Shown here piece by piece: positions 34,932-44,439 of a DNA stretch of 64,000 nt. The DNA lies in contig NZ_MDZC01000057.1 in the NCBI RefSeq assembly GCF_001816165.1, forward strand, positions 62,001 to 126,000, written 5' to 3'. The translations under genes were made by a program, and so were the position numbers. The notes beneath the pieces are model-generated. The model saw nothing but the letters and a program-made list of their open reading frames with translations. It did no database searches and was not told where the DNA came from. Source of the stretch: Hymenobacter glacialis (lineage in GTDB: Bacteria > Bacteroidota > Bacteroidia > Cytophagales > Hymenobacteraceae). Position 1 is the stretch's first letter; each line of letters opens with the position of its first letter.

Positions 34932-37097
34932 ATGCGCTACTTTCTACTGCTGATGAGTTTGTGGCTGCTGGCTCCGGCTGCCGGAGCTACGGCCCTGCCA
35001 CCCGATTCTACCATTCTAGTTATCAACCACCTGCCCGCCGATGGCCTGATGCTTAAAAAAGGCTGGCGCTACCACGCCGGCGACGACCCCGCCTGGGCTC
35101 GGTCCGACTTTGACGACAGCGCCTGGGACACGCTTAATCCTACCCGGCCCCGGCGCGAGTTGCCGCAGGCCCTGGGCACGGGCATCAGCTGGCTGCGCCT
35201 GCGCTTCCGGCTCGGCGACAGCCTGCGCCGGCACGACCTGCTGGTGAATTGTGGGGAACGCGGCGCCGTCGAGGTGTACCTGAACGGCCGGCTGGTGCAG
35301 CGTCAGGGAGTAATCAATGCCGACCCCGCCCAGGTAGTGCCTCGAGGCCGCTTTCCGCAGCCTGGGCAGGTGCCAGCGGGTGGGCCAGCCGAGCAGGTGC
35401 TGGCCGTCCGCTACGCGCCCTGGCAGTCGTCGCTGTTGGTGGGCATCGACCGAACCCCGCTGCTAACGTCTGTCCTATTTAACCCTCAGGTGTTTTGGGA
35501 GGGACAGGGGAAGGAAAAGAATAACTCCCAGATTTATCTGGTGCTGCTAGGATTTTCGGCGCTCCTGGCGCTCCTGCACTTTGCTTTTTATCGTTACAAC
35601 CCCGCCCAGCGAGCCAACCGCTACTTTGCTCGTTTTGCCCTTGCGTCGGCGCTGGCCTCATTCGGGGCGCATTGTATGTACACCCTGACTTTCGACTCGT
35701 TAGGGCCTTACCTGGTGCTGGCTGCTACTACCAACTCGCTGGCTTCCATGACCGGCTTGTGGTCTGTGCGGGCCTTATACGCTTTGTTCAACGTCCGTCC
35801 CGGCCGCATTTACACCGGTTTATGGGTGGTTTATGGAGGCGTAGTGCTGATGTTGGCGTTGGCTCCTTATCTCCCGGCGACTATTTTTCTGTGGTCAGGC
35901 CTGAGTATCTTATTTATCGCTGAGGAACTGCGCTTAACTGTGCGGGCCGTGCGGCAACGTCGGCGCGGGGCCTGGATTATCGCAGTTGGCTTTGCGGGCG
36001 GGCTGCTGGCTGCGATAGGATATGTCGGCATACATGCGCTGTCGGTATCGGTGCTAGCGGCTAATCTCTGCATTGTAGGAATCTTTGTGTTGCGGGCGCT
36101 GGGCATCTCGCTGTTTCTAGCGCGGGAGTTTGCCCTCGATGCCGGGCTGCTACAAGTCAAGCTGGGCGAGGTGGAACGCCTTTCGGCCCAGACCATCGCG
36201 CAGGAGCAGGACAAGCAGGCCCTGCTGGCCGCCCAGAATGAGACGCTGGAGCAGCAGGTGACGCAGCGCACCGGCGAGCTGCAACGCTCCCTCACCGAGC
36301 TGCGCGCCACGCAAGCCCAACTCATTCAGAAGGAGAAGATGGCCAGCCTGGGCGAGCTCACGGCCGGCATCGCCCACGAAATCCAGAACCCGCTCAATTT
36401 CGTCAACAACTTCTCGGAAGTGAGCGCCGAGCTGTGCCAGGAAGCGCAGGAGCTGCTGGCCACGGCGGCCCTGCCGGCGGCCGACAAGGACGAGCTGACC
36501 GAGCTGCTACGCGACCTGGAGCAGAACCAGGCGAAGATTACCCAGCACGGGCGGCGGGCGGCGGCCATTGTGCGCGGCATGCTGGAGCACAGCCGCACCA
36601 GCCCCGGCGACCGCACTCCGACCAACCTCAACAGCCTGGCCGACGAGTACCTGCGCCTGGCTTACCAGGGCCTGCGGGCCAAAGACAAAACCTTCAACGC
36701 AGCCCTCCGCACCAACTTTGCTCCCGGCCTGCCCGACGTGCCGGCCGTGGGCGCCGACCTCGGCCGGGTGTTGCTCAACCTGTTTGGTAACGCGTTCTAC
36801 GCCGTGCACCAGCGCCAGCAAGCGGGCGAGGCGGGCTATGCGCCCACCGTCAGCCTCTCGACCGAACGGGTGAACGGGCACGTGGCCATCCGGGTGACGG
36901 ACAACGGCACGGGCATGAGCCCGGCGGTACAGGCCAAAATCTTCCAGCCCTTCTTCACCACCAAGCCCACGGGCGAGGGCACGGGCCTGGGCCTCTCGCT
37001 CAGCTACGACATCATCACCAAAGGCCACGGCGGCACGCTCAGCGTGCACTCCACCCCGGGCGAGTCCACCGAATTTACCATCACCTTACCTGTTTAG
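34932..37097 (+). CDS. Sensor histidine kinase with 7TM-DISM module
   Basis: 721 residues. Signal peptide; N-terminal jelly-roll-like domain (KGWRYHAGDDPAWARSDF, DDSAWDTLNP) as in ligand-binding lectin-like modules; seven membrane helices (about 195-400); a coiled coil (410-460); DHp with H482 in AGIAHEIQNPLNFVNNF; then the HATPase domain: N box RVLLNLFGNAFYAV, G1 RVTDNGTGM, F box IFQPFFTTK, G2 GEGTGLGLSLSYDI. ATG 34932 is used rather than the in-frame TTG at 34923. No receiver domain. First of three kinase genes separated by 2-3 nt. Confidence 0.93.
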   Translation: MRYFLLLMSLWLLAPAAGATALPPDSTILVINHLPADGLMLKKGWRYHAGDDPAWARSDFDDSAWDTLNPTRPRRELPQALGTGISWLRLRFRLGDSLRRHDLLVNCGERGAVEVYLNGRLVQRQGVINADPAQVVPRGRFPQPGQVPAGGPAEQVLAVRYAPWQSSLLVGIDRTPLLTSVLFNPQVFWEGQGKEKNNSQIYLVLLGFSALLALLHFAFYRYNPAQRANRYFARFALASALASFGAHCMYTLTFDSLGPYLVLAATTNSLASMTGLWSVRALYALFNVRPGRIYTGLWVVYGGVVLMLALAPYLPATIFLWSGLSILFIAEELRLTVRAVRQRRRGAWIIAVGFAGGLLAAIGYVGIHALSVSVLAANLCIVGIFVLRALGISLFLAREFALDAGLLQVKLGEVERLSAQTIAQEQDKQALLAAQNETLEQQVTQRTGELQRSLTELRATQAQLIQKEKMASLGELTAGIAHEIQNPLNFVNNFSEVSAELCQEAQELLATAALPAADKDELTELLRDLEQNQAKITQHGRRAAAIVRGMLEHSRTSPGDRTPTNLNSLADEYLRLAYQGLRAKDKTFNAALRTNFAPGLPDVPAVGADLGRVLLNLFGNAFYAVHQRQQAGEAGYAPTVSLSTERVNGHVAIRVTDNGTGMSPAVQAKIFQPFFTTKPTGEGTGLGLSLSYDIITKGHGGTLSVHSTPGESTEFTITLPV

Positions 37098-37099
37098 CT

Positions 37100-39475
37100 G
37101 TGCCGTTTTTCCTGCTACATCTGCCGCCGCGTTCCCGCCGGGGCTGGCTGCTGCCCCTGCTCCTCCTGCTGCTTAGTGGCCCGCTGGCCGCCCAAACCAC
37201 GCCCGCCCACCGCTACTGGGAAGCTGATGGCGACTCGCTGCGGCGGGTGCTGGCTACGCAGCGCGCCGATACGGCCCGCCTGCGTACGCTGTTGCACATG
37301 TTTTATGTGGGGGGATATCGGTCGCCGTCCGACTACGACTCCTTATTTCAGGAGCGGATACGTCTCCTGCGCCGGCTGAAGCGGCCCGAAGCCCGCGCCC
37401 ATCAGCTCTTCTACGCCGATTACCAGCTATCCAAGGTCAAAGCTGACCCCGCCACACGGCTTCGGAATCTACAAGCTACCGTGGAAGCGTTTGACAGCGT
37501 GGGCCGGCCCGCGTCGGGACCGTTATCGGGAATCGGGGCCTTGTTCAGAGAGCTCAATCAAGTGGAGGCGCGGGAGACGTATCTGCTAGCCAAGGTGGCG
37601 CAGTATGAGGCCCGCGGGGCGCGGGAGAACTTGGCCTCTTGCCACCATCTGCTGGGGTTTCCCTTTGCGAAACGGGGCGACTATAACCAAGCCATCAGCC
37701 ACTACCTACGCGCGGCCGACCTATACAGCACGTTCAGAAGGTCGGGCCAGGAAAATGAGCTGAAAGTGGTGGGTGCCTCATACGCCGACTGGGGCAACCC
37801 GGTCAAGGCCCTGCTCTTTCTGCGCCAGTCGCTGGCCGTGGGTGCGAAGCTGCCCCGGCGCAAGGGCATAGACCAATACGCCTTCACCTACCGCAACATG
37901 GCCCAGGCCTACAGGCAGCTGCGCAACTACCCCGCTGCCCTGCGCTACGCCGACAAGGCCCTGGCCGGCGTACCCACCGATACCACCCAGAACTACGCGA
38001 CTTTACTTCCCATTCAGCGCGCTTACGGACTGGTACTCAAAAGTGCAGTGCTGCTCGACCTGCGCCGCGGGGCTGAAGCCATCTCCCTGCTGGTGCGGGC
38101 GCAGCAGCTGGCCGATTCGGTGAAAATACCGATTAATACTACCCACGGCGACCTGGAGCTGGATGCGACCTGGGCGCGCTACTACGCCGTCAGCGGCGAG
38201 CCGGCCCGCGCTGAACAGGCCTGGCTCACGGCCTACCGCAAGGCCCGCGAGCTGAAAATTGTGCCGCTACGCCTAGCCTACCTGCAAGAGCTGGCCGACT
38301 TCTACGCCCAGCGCGGGCAGGACGCGCCCGCCGGCCGCTACGCCCGCCTCGGCCTGGCCCTGAGCGACTCGCTGCGCACCCAGCAGGGCCGGTTTCAGGT
38401 GGCCGGCTACGAGGCCGAGCGCGCCGAGCAGGCCCAGCAGCAGCGCATCGCCGCCCTGCGCCTAACCCAGGTGCAGGATGCCGCCCGCGCCCGCCGCCAG
38501 CGCTACGTGCTGGGCGCCACGCTGGCGGGACTGGCTTTGCTGGCCAGCCTGGGCTTCGTGCTCTGGCGCGCCAACCGCCAAAAGCAACAAGCCAACGAGC
38601 AACTCAGTCGGCTCAACGAGGCGGTGACCAGCCAGAAATACGACTTGCAAACCCAGCGCGACCAGCTTGATACCAGCCTGACCAAGCTGCGCGCCACCCA
38701 GGCGCAGCTGATTCAAAAGGAAAAGATGGCCAGCCTGGGCGAACTCACGGCGGGCATCGCCCACGAGATTCAGAACCCGCTCAACTTCGTCAACAACTTC
38801 TCGGAAGTGAGCACCGAGTTGCTCGAGGAGCTTGCCGAGGAACAGGCCCGACCCGCGCGCGACGCCGGTCTGGAAACCGAGCTGGTCGGCGACCTGCGCC
38901 AGAACCTAACCAAAATCACCCTGCACGGCAAGCGGGCCGCCGGCATCGTGCGCGGCATGCTGGAACACTCGCGCACCAACAGCGGCGAGCGGGCGCCGAC
39001 GGACGTAAACGCGCTGGCCGACGAGTACCTGCGCCTGGCTTACCAGGGGCTGCGGGCCAAGGACAAGTTTTTCAACGCCGCGCTCCAGACCGACCTGGCG
39101 CCGGGTTTGCCCTTGGTTGAAGCCGTGGCCGGCGACCTGGGGCGCGTCTTGCTTAACCTGTTCAGCAACGCTTTCTACGCAGTGCAAAAGCGCCAGCAAG
39201 CGAGTCAGCCAGATTACATCCCCACCGTGAGCGTGTCCACGAAGCGGGTCGGCGACACGGTCGAAATCCGCGTGATGGACAACGGCACGGGCATGCCGTC
39301 AGAAGTACAGGCGAAAATCTTCCAGCCCTTTTTCACGACCAAGCCCACGGGCGAAGGCACCGGGTTGGGGCTTTCGCTTTCGCACGACATCATCGCCCTG
39401 GGCCACGGCGGCACGCTCTCCGTGGAGAGCCAGCAGGAGGGTGGGGCCGAATTTATAATCTCCTTACCCTGCTAG
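37100..39475 (+). CDS. Histidine kinase with periplasmic TPR-like sensor
   Basis: 791 residues. GTG start, 2 nt after the previous stop codon. Signal peptide; a repeated helical hairpin region (about 30-440) of tetratricopeptide type: ASCHHLLGFPFAKRGDYNQA, YRNMAQAYRQLRNYPAALRY, DKALAGVPTD. One membrane helix (YVLGATLAGLALLASLGFVL), a coiled coil, then DHp with H555 and a full HATPase domain (N: LLNLFSNAFYAV; G1: MDNGTGM; G2: GEGTGLGLSLSHDI). Closely related over its whole length to the following gene. Confidence 0.92.
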   Translation: MPFFLLHLPPRSRRGWLLPLLLLLLSGPLAAQTTPAHRYWEADGDSLRRVLATQRADTARLRTLLHMFYVGGYRSPSDYDSLFQERIRLLRRLKRPEARAHQLFYADYQLSKVKADPATRLRNLQATVEAFDSVGRPASGPLSGIGALFRELNQVEARETYLLAKVAQYEARGARENLASCHHLLGFPFAKRGDYNQAISHYLRAADLYSTFRRSGQENELKVVGASYADWGNPVKALLFLRQSLAVGAKLPRRKGIDQYAFTYRNMAQAYRQLRNYPAALRYADKALAGVPTDTTQNYATLLPIQRAYGLVLKSAVLLDLRRGAEAISLLVRAQQLADSVKIPINTTHGDLELDATWARYYAVSGEPARAEQAWLTAYRKARELKIVPLRLAYLQELADFYAQRGQDAPAGRYARLGLALSDSLRTQQGRFQVAGYEAERAEQAQQQRIAALRLTQVQDAARARRQRYVLGATLAGLALLASLGFVLWRANRQKQQANEQLSRLNEAVTSQKYDLQTQRDQLDTSLTKLRATQAQLIQKEKMASLGELTAGIAHEIQNPLNFVNNFSEVSTELLEELAEEQARPARDAGLETELVGDLRQNLTKITLHGKRAAGIVRGMLEHSRTNSGERAPTDVNALADEYLRLAYQGLRAKDKFFNAALQTDLAPGLPLVEAVAGDLGRVLLNLFSNAFYAVQKRQQASQPDYIPTVSVSTKRVGDTVEIRVMDNGTGMPSEVQAKIFQPFFTTKPTGEGTGLGLSLSHDIIALGHGGTLSVESQQEGGAEFIISLPC

Positions 39476-39478
39476 CGC

Positions 39479-41806
39479 ATGTTCTCTCCCTCATTTTACC
39501 GCGTGGCGGCTGGTCTCGTGCTTGGGCTCCTGGTGCTGGGCCGTGGGCCGGTAGCGGCGCAACAATCGGCGGCTGCCCGCTACCTCTACTGGGAAGCCGA
39601 CCCTGATTCGCTGCGGCAGGTGCTCAGCGGCCAGCAGGCCGACACGGCCCGCCTGCGCACGCTCATGCACCTAGCCGATGTAGCCCCCACAGCCACTTAC
39701 TGGACCGCGGCAAAACCTACTCATGTGGAGGTGATGGCGGAAGCCGCCCGGCTCAGTAAACGGTTCCGTCGCCCCGAGCAGTGCGCCTACCGGTTGCTGG
39801 TGAGCGGCAACCGACTCCTCCAAGCCAACACCGTGGCTCCCGCGCTCGACAGCCTGCGGGCAGCCGTGGCGGCCTTTGACCGGCTAGGCCGGCCCATACC
39901 CACGCTGCTGGGAGCCCTCCGCGCTCCCTATGCCACGCTGAATCAGCCCGAGGCCCAGGCGCGCTACTTCCGCACGAAGCTGGCGTATTATCAGCAGCGC
40001 GGGGCCACCGAAAACATCGCCCCGTGTCTCCTCGCCCTCAGCGGCCACTATTTGAGCCAAGGCGACTACAACCAGTCTCTAAGCTACACCCTGCAAGAGG
40101 TCGCCCTCTATCGCTCCTTTCATCGATTGGCATACTACACGCAGCTGGCGGCGGTCGGCAGCCGCTATGCTGACTGGGGCAACACCGCCAAAGCCCTGCA
40201 CTACCTCCAGCCAGCGGTGGCCGGTTTGCGCCAACGCGGTGGTGACCCCTTTCTACCTTACATATCCATGGCCAAAGTGTATGTTCGGCGGCATGACTAC
40301 CCGGCCGCCTTGCGGACCCTCGACCAAGCGCTTCTGTCGTCCTCTAAACGGAACGTTACCCCCCCGGGCACCAAGAAAGCCAATGTCTTTGTGCTTCGCA
40401 GTGCGGTACTGCTGGCTCAGGGCCACCCGAAAGAAGCCTATCCGTTGCTGGTTGCCGCCCAGCACCTGGCCGACTCGCTGCAGCTGCGTCTCGGCAGCTT
40501 CCTAGAGTTGGATGCGACGTGGGCACGGTACTACGTGGCCCAGGGCGACGCGGCCCGGGCCGAAATGTTCTGGCTGGCGGCCTACCACAAGGCCCGGCAA
40601 TTCCACAGCACGCCCCTGCAACTGGCGTACCTGCGGGAGCTGACCCGCTTTTACCAGCCGCGCCAGCCCGCAAAGGCGGCCCCCTATGCCGTGGTGGCCA
40701 TGGCGTTGGCCGACTCGCTCGACACTAGGGAAGGGGCCTTGCACGTGGCCCGCTATGAAATCGAGCAAGCCGACCGCGCCCAGACTTCGCGCATTGCCGG
40801 CCTGCGCCAGGCCCAGCAGCAGGACGTGGCCCGGGCCCGGCGCCAGCGCTGGGTGCTCGGGGGCGTGCTCGTGGTGCTGGCGCTCATTGGCGGGTTCGCG
40901 TTTTTGCTGTGGCGCAGCAACCAACTCAAGCAGCGGGCCAACGCCCTGCTCAGCCAGCAGAAAGCCGAAATCCAGGCCCAGCGCGACCAAACGGCGCAGG
41001 CCCTCACCGAGCTGCGCGCCACGCAGGCCCAGCTGATTCAAAAGGAGAAGATGGCCAGCCTGGGCGAACTCACGGCCGGCATCGCCCACGAAATCCAGAA
41101 CCCGCTCAACTTCGTCAACAACTTCTCGGAAGTGAGCGCCGAGCTGGTGGAGGAGCTGCAGGAGGCCCTGGCGGCCCGCGATACGGCCGAGGCCACCGCG
41201 TTGGCGACCGACGTGGCCCAGAACCTGACCAAAATCACCGAGCACGGGCGGCGGGCGGCGGCCATCGTCAAGGGCATGCTCGAGCACAGCCGCACCAGCG
41301 CCGGCGAGCGGGCCCCCACCGACCTCAACGCCCTGTGCCAGGAGTACCTGCGCCTGACCTACCAAGGGCTGCGGGCCAAGGACAAAAGCTTCAACGCGAC
41401 GCTGGAAACCAAGCTCGCGGCCGACTTGCCGTTGGTCGACGCCGTGGGGTCCGACCTGGGCCGGGTCTTGCTCAATCTGTTTGGCAACGCCTTCTACGCC
41501 GTGCGCCAGCGCCAGCTGGCCGGCGAGCCCGGCTACGCGCCGGTAGTGGGCGTGCACACCCGGCGGGTGGGCGGCGGCGTTGAGATTCGGGTGACGGACA
41601 ATGGCGCGGGCGTGCCGGACGATATCAAGGCCAAAATCTTTCAGCCCTTTTTCACCACCAAGCCCCCGGGGCAGGGCACCGGCCTGGGCCTCTCGCTCAG
41701 CCACGACATTGTGACCAAGGGCCACGGCGGCGCGCTTGCCGTGGAAAGCCACGAGGGCCAGGGCACCGCTTTTTCCCTGATGCTACCCAGCGCCTCCGCG
41801 CTTTAG
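39479..41806 (+). CDS. Histidine kinase with periplasmic TPR-like sensor (paralogue)
   Basis: 775 residues. Begins 3 nt after the preceding stop codon. Same architecture and clear whole-length similarity to the previous gene (for example YWEADPDSLRQVL and ADTARLRTLMHL match the same positions there). Signal peptide, TPR-like repeats, one membrane helix (WVLGGVLVVLALIGGFAFLL), coiled coil, DHp with H537, HATPase with RVLLNLFGNAFYAV and GQGTGLGLSLSHDI. The G1 box is TDNGAGV. The kinase core shares long near-identical DNA with the other two genes. No response-regulator gene is adjacent. Confidence 0.92.
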   Translation: MFSPSFYRVAAGLVLGLLVLGRGPVAAQQSAAARYLYWEADPDSLRQVLSGQQADTARLRTLMHLADVAPTATYWTAAKPTHVEVMAEAARLSKRFRRPEQCAYRLLVSGNRLLQANTVAPALDSLRAAVAAFDRLGRPIPTLLGALRAPYATLNQPEAQARYFRTKLAYYQQRGATENIAPCLLALSGHYLSQGDYNQSLSYTLQEVALYRSFHRLAYYTQLAAVGSRYADWGNTAKALHYLQPAVAGLRQRGGDPFLPYISMAKVYVRRHDYPAALRTLDQALLSSSKRNVTPPGTKKANVFVLRSAVLLAQGHPKEAYPLLVAAQHLADSLQLRLGSFLELDATWARYYVAQGDAARAEMFWLAAYHKARQFHSTPLQLAYLRELTRFYQPRQPAKAAPYAVVAMALADSLDTREGALHVARYEIEQADRAQTSRIAGLRQAQQQDVARARRQRWVLGGVLVVLALIGGFAFLLWRSNQLKQRANALLSQQKAEIQAQRDQTAQALTELRATQAQLIQKEKMASLGELTAGIAHEIQNPLNFVNNFSEVSAELVEELQEALAARDTAEATALATDVAQNLTKITEHGRRAAAIVKGMLEHSRTSAGERAPTDLNALCQEYLRLTYQGLRAKDKSFNATLETKLAADLPLVDAVGSDLGRVLLNLFGNAFYAVRQRQLAGEPGYAPVVGVHTRRVGGGVEIRVTDNGAGVPDDIKAKIFQPFFTTKPPGQGTGLGLSLSHDIVTKGHGGALAVESHEGQGTAFSLMLPSASAL

Positions 41807-41977
41807 CCAAGAGCGGGTTACGAGCCGGAAAACGGCGGCTAAAATAACGGGAGCCGTGCTGTTTTGCGTCTCCATGTTAGATTCGCTGAACTACGGCTGC
41901 TGTGGCTGTTTAGTGTTGCGATTGTGATGCGTTGCGGTGTGCTGCATGACCATTCTTTTGCCCATTTAAAATCCTTG

Positions 41978-42910
41978 ATGCCCGATTCTGTACTCGTTCA
42001 TTCTCCTGCCACGCTTTCTAACCTGGGCTGTGGCTTTGATGTGCTGGGCCTGGCTCTGGCCGCCCCCTACGACACGATTCGCGTCACCCGCGCTGCCGAG
42101 CCGGGCGTGCGCATCCGGCACCTCGACTCCTACAGTCTGCCCACCGAACCTGCCCGCAACGTGGCCGGGATGGCCCTGCTGGCTCTGCTAAAAGAAGTGC
42201 CCGAGCCGGTTGGGTTCGATGTAGAAATTACCAAAGGCATCAAGCCGGGCAGCGGCGTGGGCAGCAGTGCCGCCAGCGCGGCGGGCGTGGTGGTAGGCGC
42301 CAATGCCCTGCTGGGCAACCGGTTTACTAACCTGCAGCTGGTGGATTTTGCCATGGCGGGCGAGGTGGTGGCGTGCGGGGCCCGGCACGCCGACAACATT
42401 GCCCCGGCCATATTCGGTGGCTTCACGGTGGTGCGGGCCTTGGAGCCCGCCCTGGATATTTTGGCGCTGCCCGCCCCACCGCTGTGGGTAGCCGTGGTAC
42501 ACCCCCAAATTGAGGTGAAAACCAGCGACTCGCGCAAGGTGCTGCCCACCGAAGTGCCCCTGGGCCTGGCCGTGCGCCAATGGGCCAACGTGGCCGGGCT
42601 GGTGGCCGGCTTCCTCACCGCCGATTACGCCCTGATTGGGCGTTCACTTGATGACTACATCGTGGAGCCGGCGCGGCTGGCCCTTATTCCAGGGCTGGCG
42701 GAGGCGCGAAAGCGGGCCTTGGCCGCCGGGGCCATCGGCGGGGGCATTTCGGGCTCGGGGCCATCGATATTTATGCTGAACGAAACCGAGACCGTTGCAC
42801 AGGCGGTAGGGGAGGCCTTGGGCAGCGTATTCGCAGAGATGGGCATTGAATTTAACGTGTATGTGGGGTCGGTGGGCGCCGCGGGTGCGCGGGTGGTTTC
42901 GGTAGATTAA
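41978..42910 (+). CDS. thrB: Homoserine kinase
   Basis: 310 residues, GHMP kinase. The ATP-binding motif is KGIKPGSGVGSSAASAAG (residues 86-103); the N-terminal PATLSNLGCGFDVLGLAL and the C-terminal GGGISGSGPSIFML motifs are intact. It phosphorylates L-homoserine in threonine synthesis. ATG 41978 gives the normal start MPDSVLVHSPATLSNLG, although the frame is open from 41864. thrC follows after 193 nt filled by two repeat elements. Confidence 0.95.
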   Translation: MPDSVLVHSPATLSNLGCGFDVLGLALAAPYDTIRVTRAAEPGVRIRHLDSYSLPTEPARNVAGMALLALLKEVPEPVGFDVEITKGIKPGSGVGSSAASAAGVVVGANALLGNRFTNLQLVDFAMAGEVVACGARHADNIAPAIFGGFTVVRALEPALDILALPAPPLWVAVVHPQIEVKTSDSRKVLPTEVPLGLAVRQWANVAGLVAGFLTADYALIGRSLDDYIVEPARLALIPGLAEARKRALAAGAIGGGISGSGPSIFMLNETETVAQAVGEALGSVFAEMGIEFNVYVGSVGAAGARVVSVD

Positions 42911-42923
42911 AGAAAATACAAGT

Positions 42924-43050
42924 AGAACGTCATGCTGAGCGCAGCAAAAGAACGTCATGCTGAGCGCAGTTGAAGCATCTCTACTGCGCAAGTAATCATG
43001 TTTACTACAGCAGTAGAGATGCTTCGGCAAGCTCAGCATGACGTTCTTTT
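42924..43050. repeat. GTCATGCTGAGC palindrome, copy B with extra half-unit
   Basis: A partial unit (42924-42945) is followed by arms 42946-42987 and 43010-43050, complementary except for a central block (GCAGTTG against TTGCCG). Between thrB and thrC. Confidence 0.9.
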
Positions 43051-43099
43051 GCTCCCTGCTCCCTGCTCCCTGCTCCCTGCTCCCTGCTCCCTGCTCCCT
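43051..43099 (+). repeat. GCTCCCT x7 tandem heptamer array
   Basis: Seven perfect copies of a 7-nt unit, ending 4 nt before the thrC start codon. It directly abuts the right arm of palindrome copy B, so thrC has a fully repetitive leader. Confidence 0.95.
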
Positions 43100-43103
43100 G
43101 CCA

Positions 43104-44402
43104 ATGAAATACTATAGCCTCCGCCACCAGTCGCCGCCGGTTGACTTTCGTACGGCCACCATCACCGGGCAGGCACCGGATGGCGGGCTCTATTTCCCCG
43201 AAACTATTCCGAAGCTGCCGGCGGGCCTGCTGCGCGAAATGCGCAGCCTGAGCAAAGCCACGGTGGCGGTGAACGTGATGCGTCCCTACGTAGGCAATAC
43301 CATTCCCGACAGCGACCTGCAGCGCATCTGCGCTGAGGCCGTGGATTTTGACTTTCCGCTGGTGCCGGTGCAGGAGGGCGTGTCGGCGCTGGAGCTGTTT
43401 CATGGGCCTACGCTGGCGTTTAAGGACGTGGGGGCGCGGTTTATGAGCCGGGCGCTGGGCTACTTCGCCCAGCGCGGCGACACCCCGCCCGTGACGGTGC
43501 TGGTGGCCACGTCCGGCGACACGGGCGGGGCCGTGGCCAGCGGTTTTTTGGGCGTGCCGGGGGTGGAAGTGGTGATACTTTACCCCAAGGGTAAGGTGAG
43601 CCCCGTGCAGGAGCAGCAGCTCACCACCCTGGGCCAAAACATCACAGCGCTGGAAGTGAGCGGCACTTTCGACGATTGCCAGGCCCTGGTGAAGCAGGCG
43701 TTCCAGGACCCCGAGCTGGCGCGGCGGCGCTTTTTGACTTCGGCCAATTCCATCAACGTGGCCCGGTGGCTGCCGCAGCAGCTCTACTACTGCTTTGCCT
43801 GGCAGCAGTGGCCTGCCGGCGCGCCCGCGCCGGTGGTGGCGGTGCCGAGCGGCAACTTCGGCAACCTGTGCGCCGGGCTGCTGGTGCAGGCTTCGGGATT
43901 GCCGCTGGGGCATTTTATTGCGGCCTGCAACGCCAATGAGCCAGTGCCCGCTTATCTGCGCACCGGCACTTTCGCGCCCCGGCCGGCGGTGCCCACTTTC
44001 TCCAACGCCATGGACGTGGGCAACCCCAGCAACTTTGCGCGCATTCTGGAGCTGTTTGGGCACAACGTGAGCAAGCTGCGGGCCGCCCTGAGCGCCGATA
44101 CCGTGAGCGACGCCGATACCGTGGCCGCCATCCGGCAGGCGTGGACGGAGCACGGCTACCTGCTGGACCCCCACGGCGCCGTGGCGTACGCGGCTTTGCG
44201 GCGCTACCAAACGGCGCATTCGGGCGCGGCCGGGTTGCTTTTGGCTACGGCGCACCCGGTCAAGTTTCCCGCGGTGGTGGAGCCCATCATTGGCCAGGCC
44301 ATTCCACTGCCGCCCGCGGTGCAACACCTGCAAAACCGGCCCAAACGAAGTGTGCCCTTGGCGGTTGATTACGAACAACTCCGAGCCCACCTTCTGCTTT
44401 AG
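43104..44402 (+). CDS. thrC: Threonine synthase
   Basis: 432 residues. PLP-binding lysine K107 in ELFHGPTLAFKDVGARF, the phosphate-binding ATSGDTGGAVA, and the later VPSGNFGNLCAGL and PTFSNAMDVGNPSNF motifs identify threonine synthase, which converts O-phosphohomoserine to threonine. The frame is open upstream through the heptamer repeat (it would add Leu-Pro-Ala-Pro-Cys-Ser repeats), but ATG 43104 (MKYYSLRHQSPPVDF) is the natural start. Confidence 0.96.
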   Translation: MKYYSLRHQSPPVDFRTATITGQAPDGGLYFPETIPKLPAGLLREMRSLSKATVAVNVMRPYVGNTIPDSDLQRICAEAVDFDFPLVPVQEGVSALELFHGPTLAFKDVGARFMSRALGYFAQRGDTPPVTVLVATSGDTGGAVASGFLGVPGVEVVILYPKGKVSPVQEQQLTTLGQNITALEVSGTFDDCQALVKQAFQDPELARRRFLTSANSINVARWLPQQLYYCFAWQQWPAGAPAPVVAVPSGNFGNLCAGLLVQASGLPLGHFIAACNANEPVPAYLRTGTFAPRPAVPTFSNAMDVGNPSNFARILELFGHNVSKLRAALSADTVSDADTVAAIRQAWTEHGYLLDPHGAVAYAALRRYQTAHSGAAGLLLATAHPVKFPAVVEPIIGQAIPLPPAVQHLQNRPKRSVPLAVDYEQLRAHLLL

Positions 44403-44439
44403 GAACGCGCCGGGCCGTGTTCCGGCTTTCTGCACTAGT

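Noticed and set aside
43051..43099. CRISPR array
   Set aside because: Repeat unit is 7 nt without spacers; no cas genes in the window.
43038..43103. N-terminal extension of ThrC through the heptamers
   Set aside because: Would add Leu-Pro-Ala-Pro-Cys-Ser repeats with no counterpart in threonine synthases; ATG 43104 gives the normal start.
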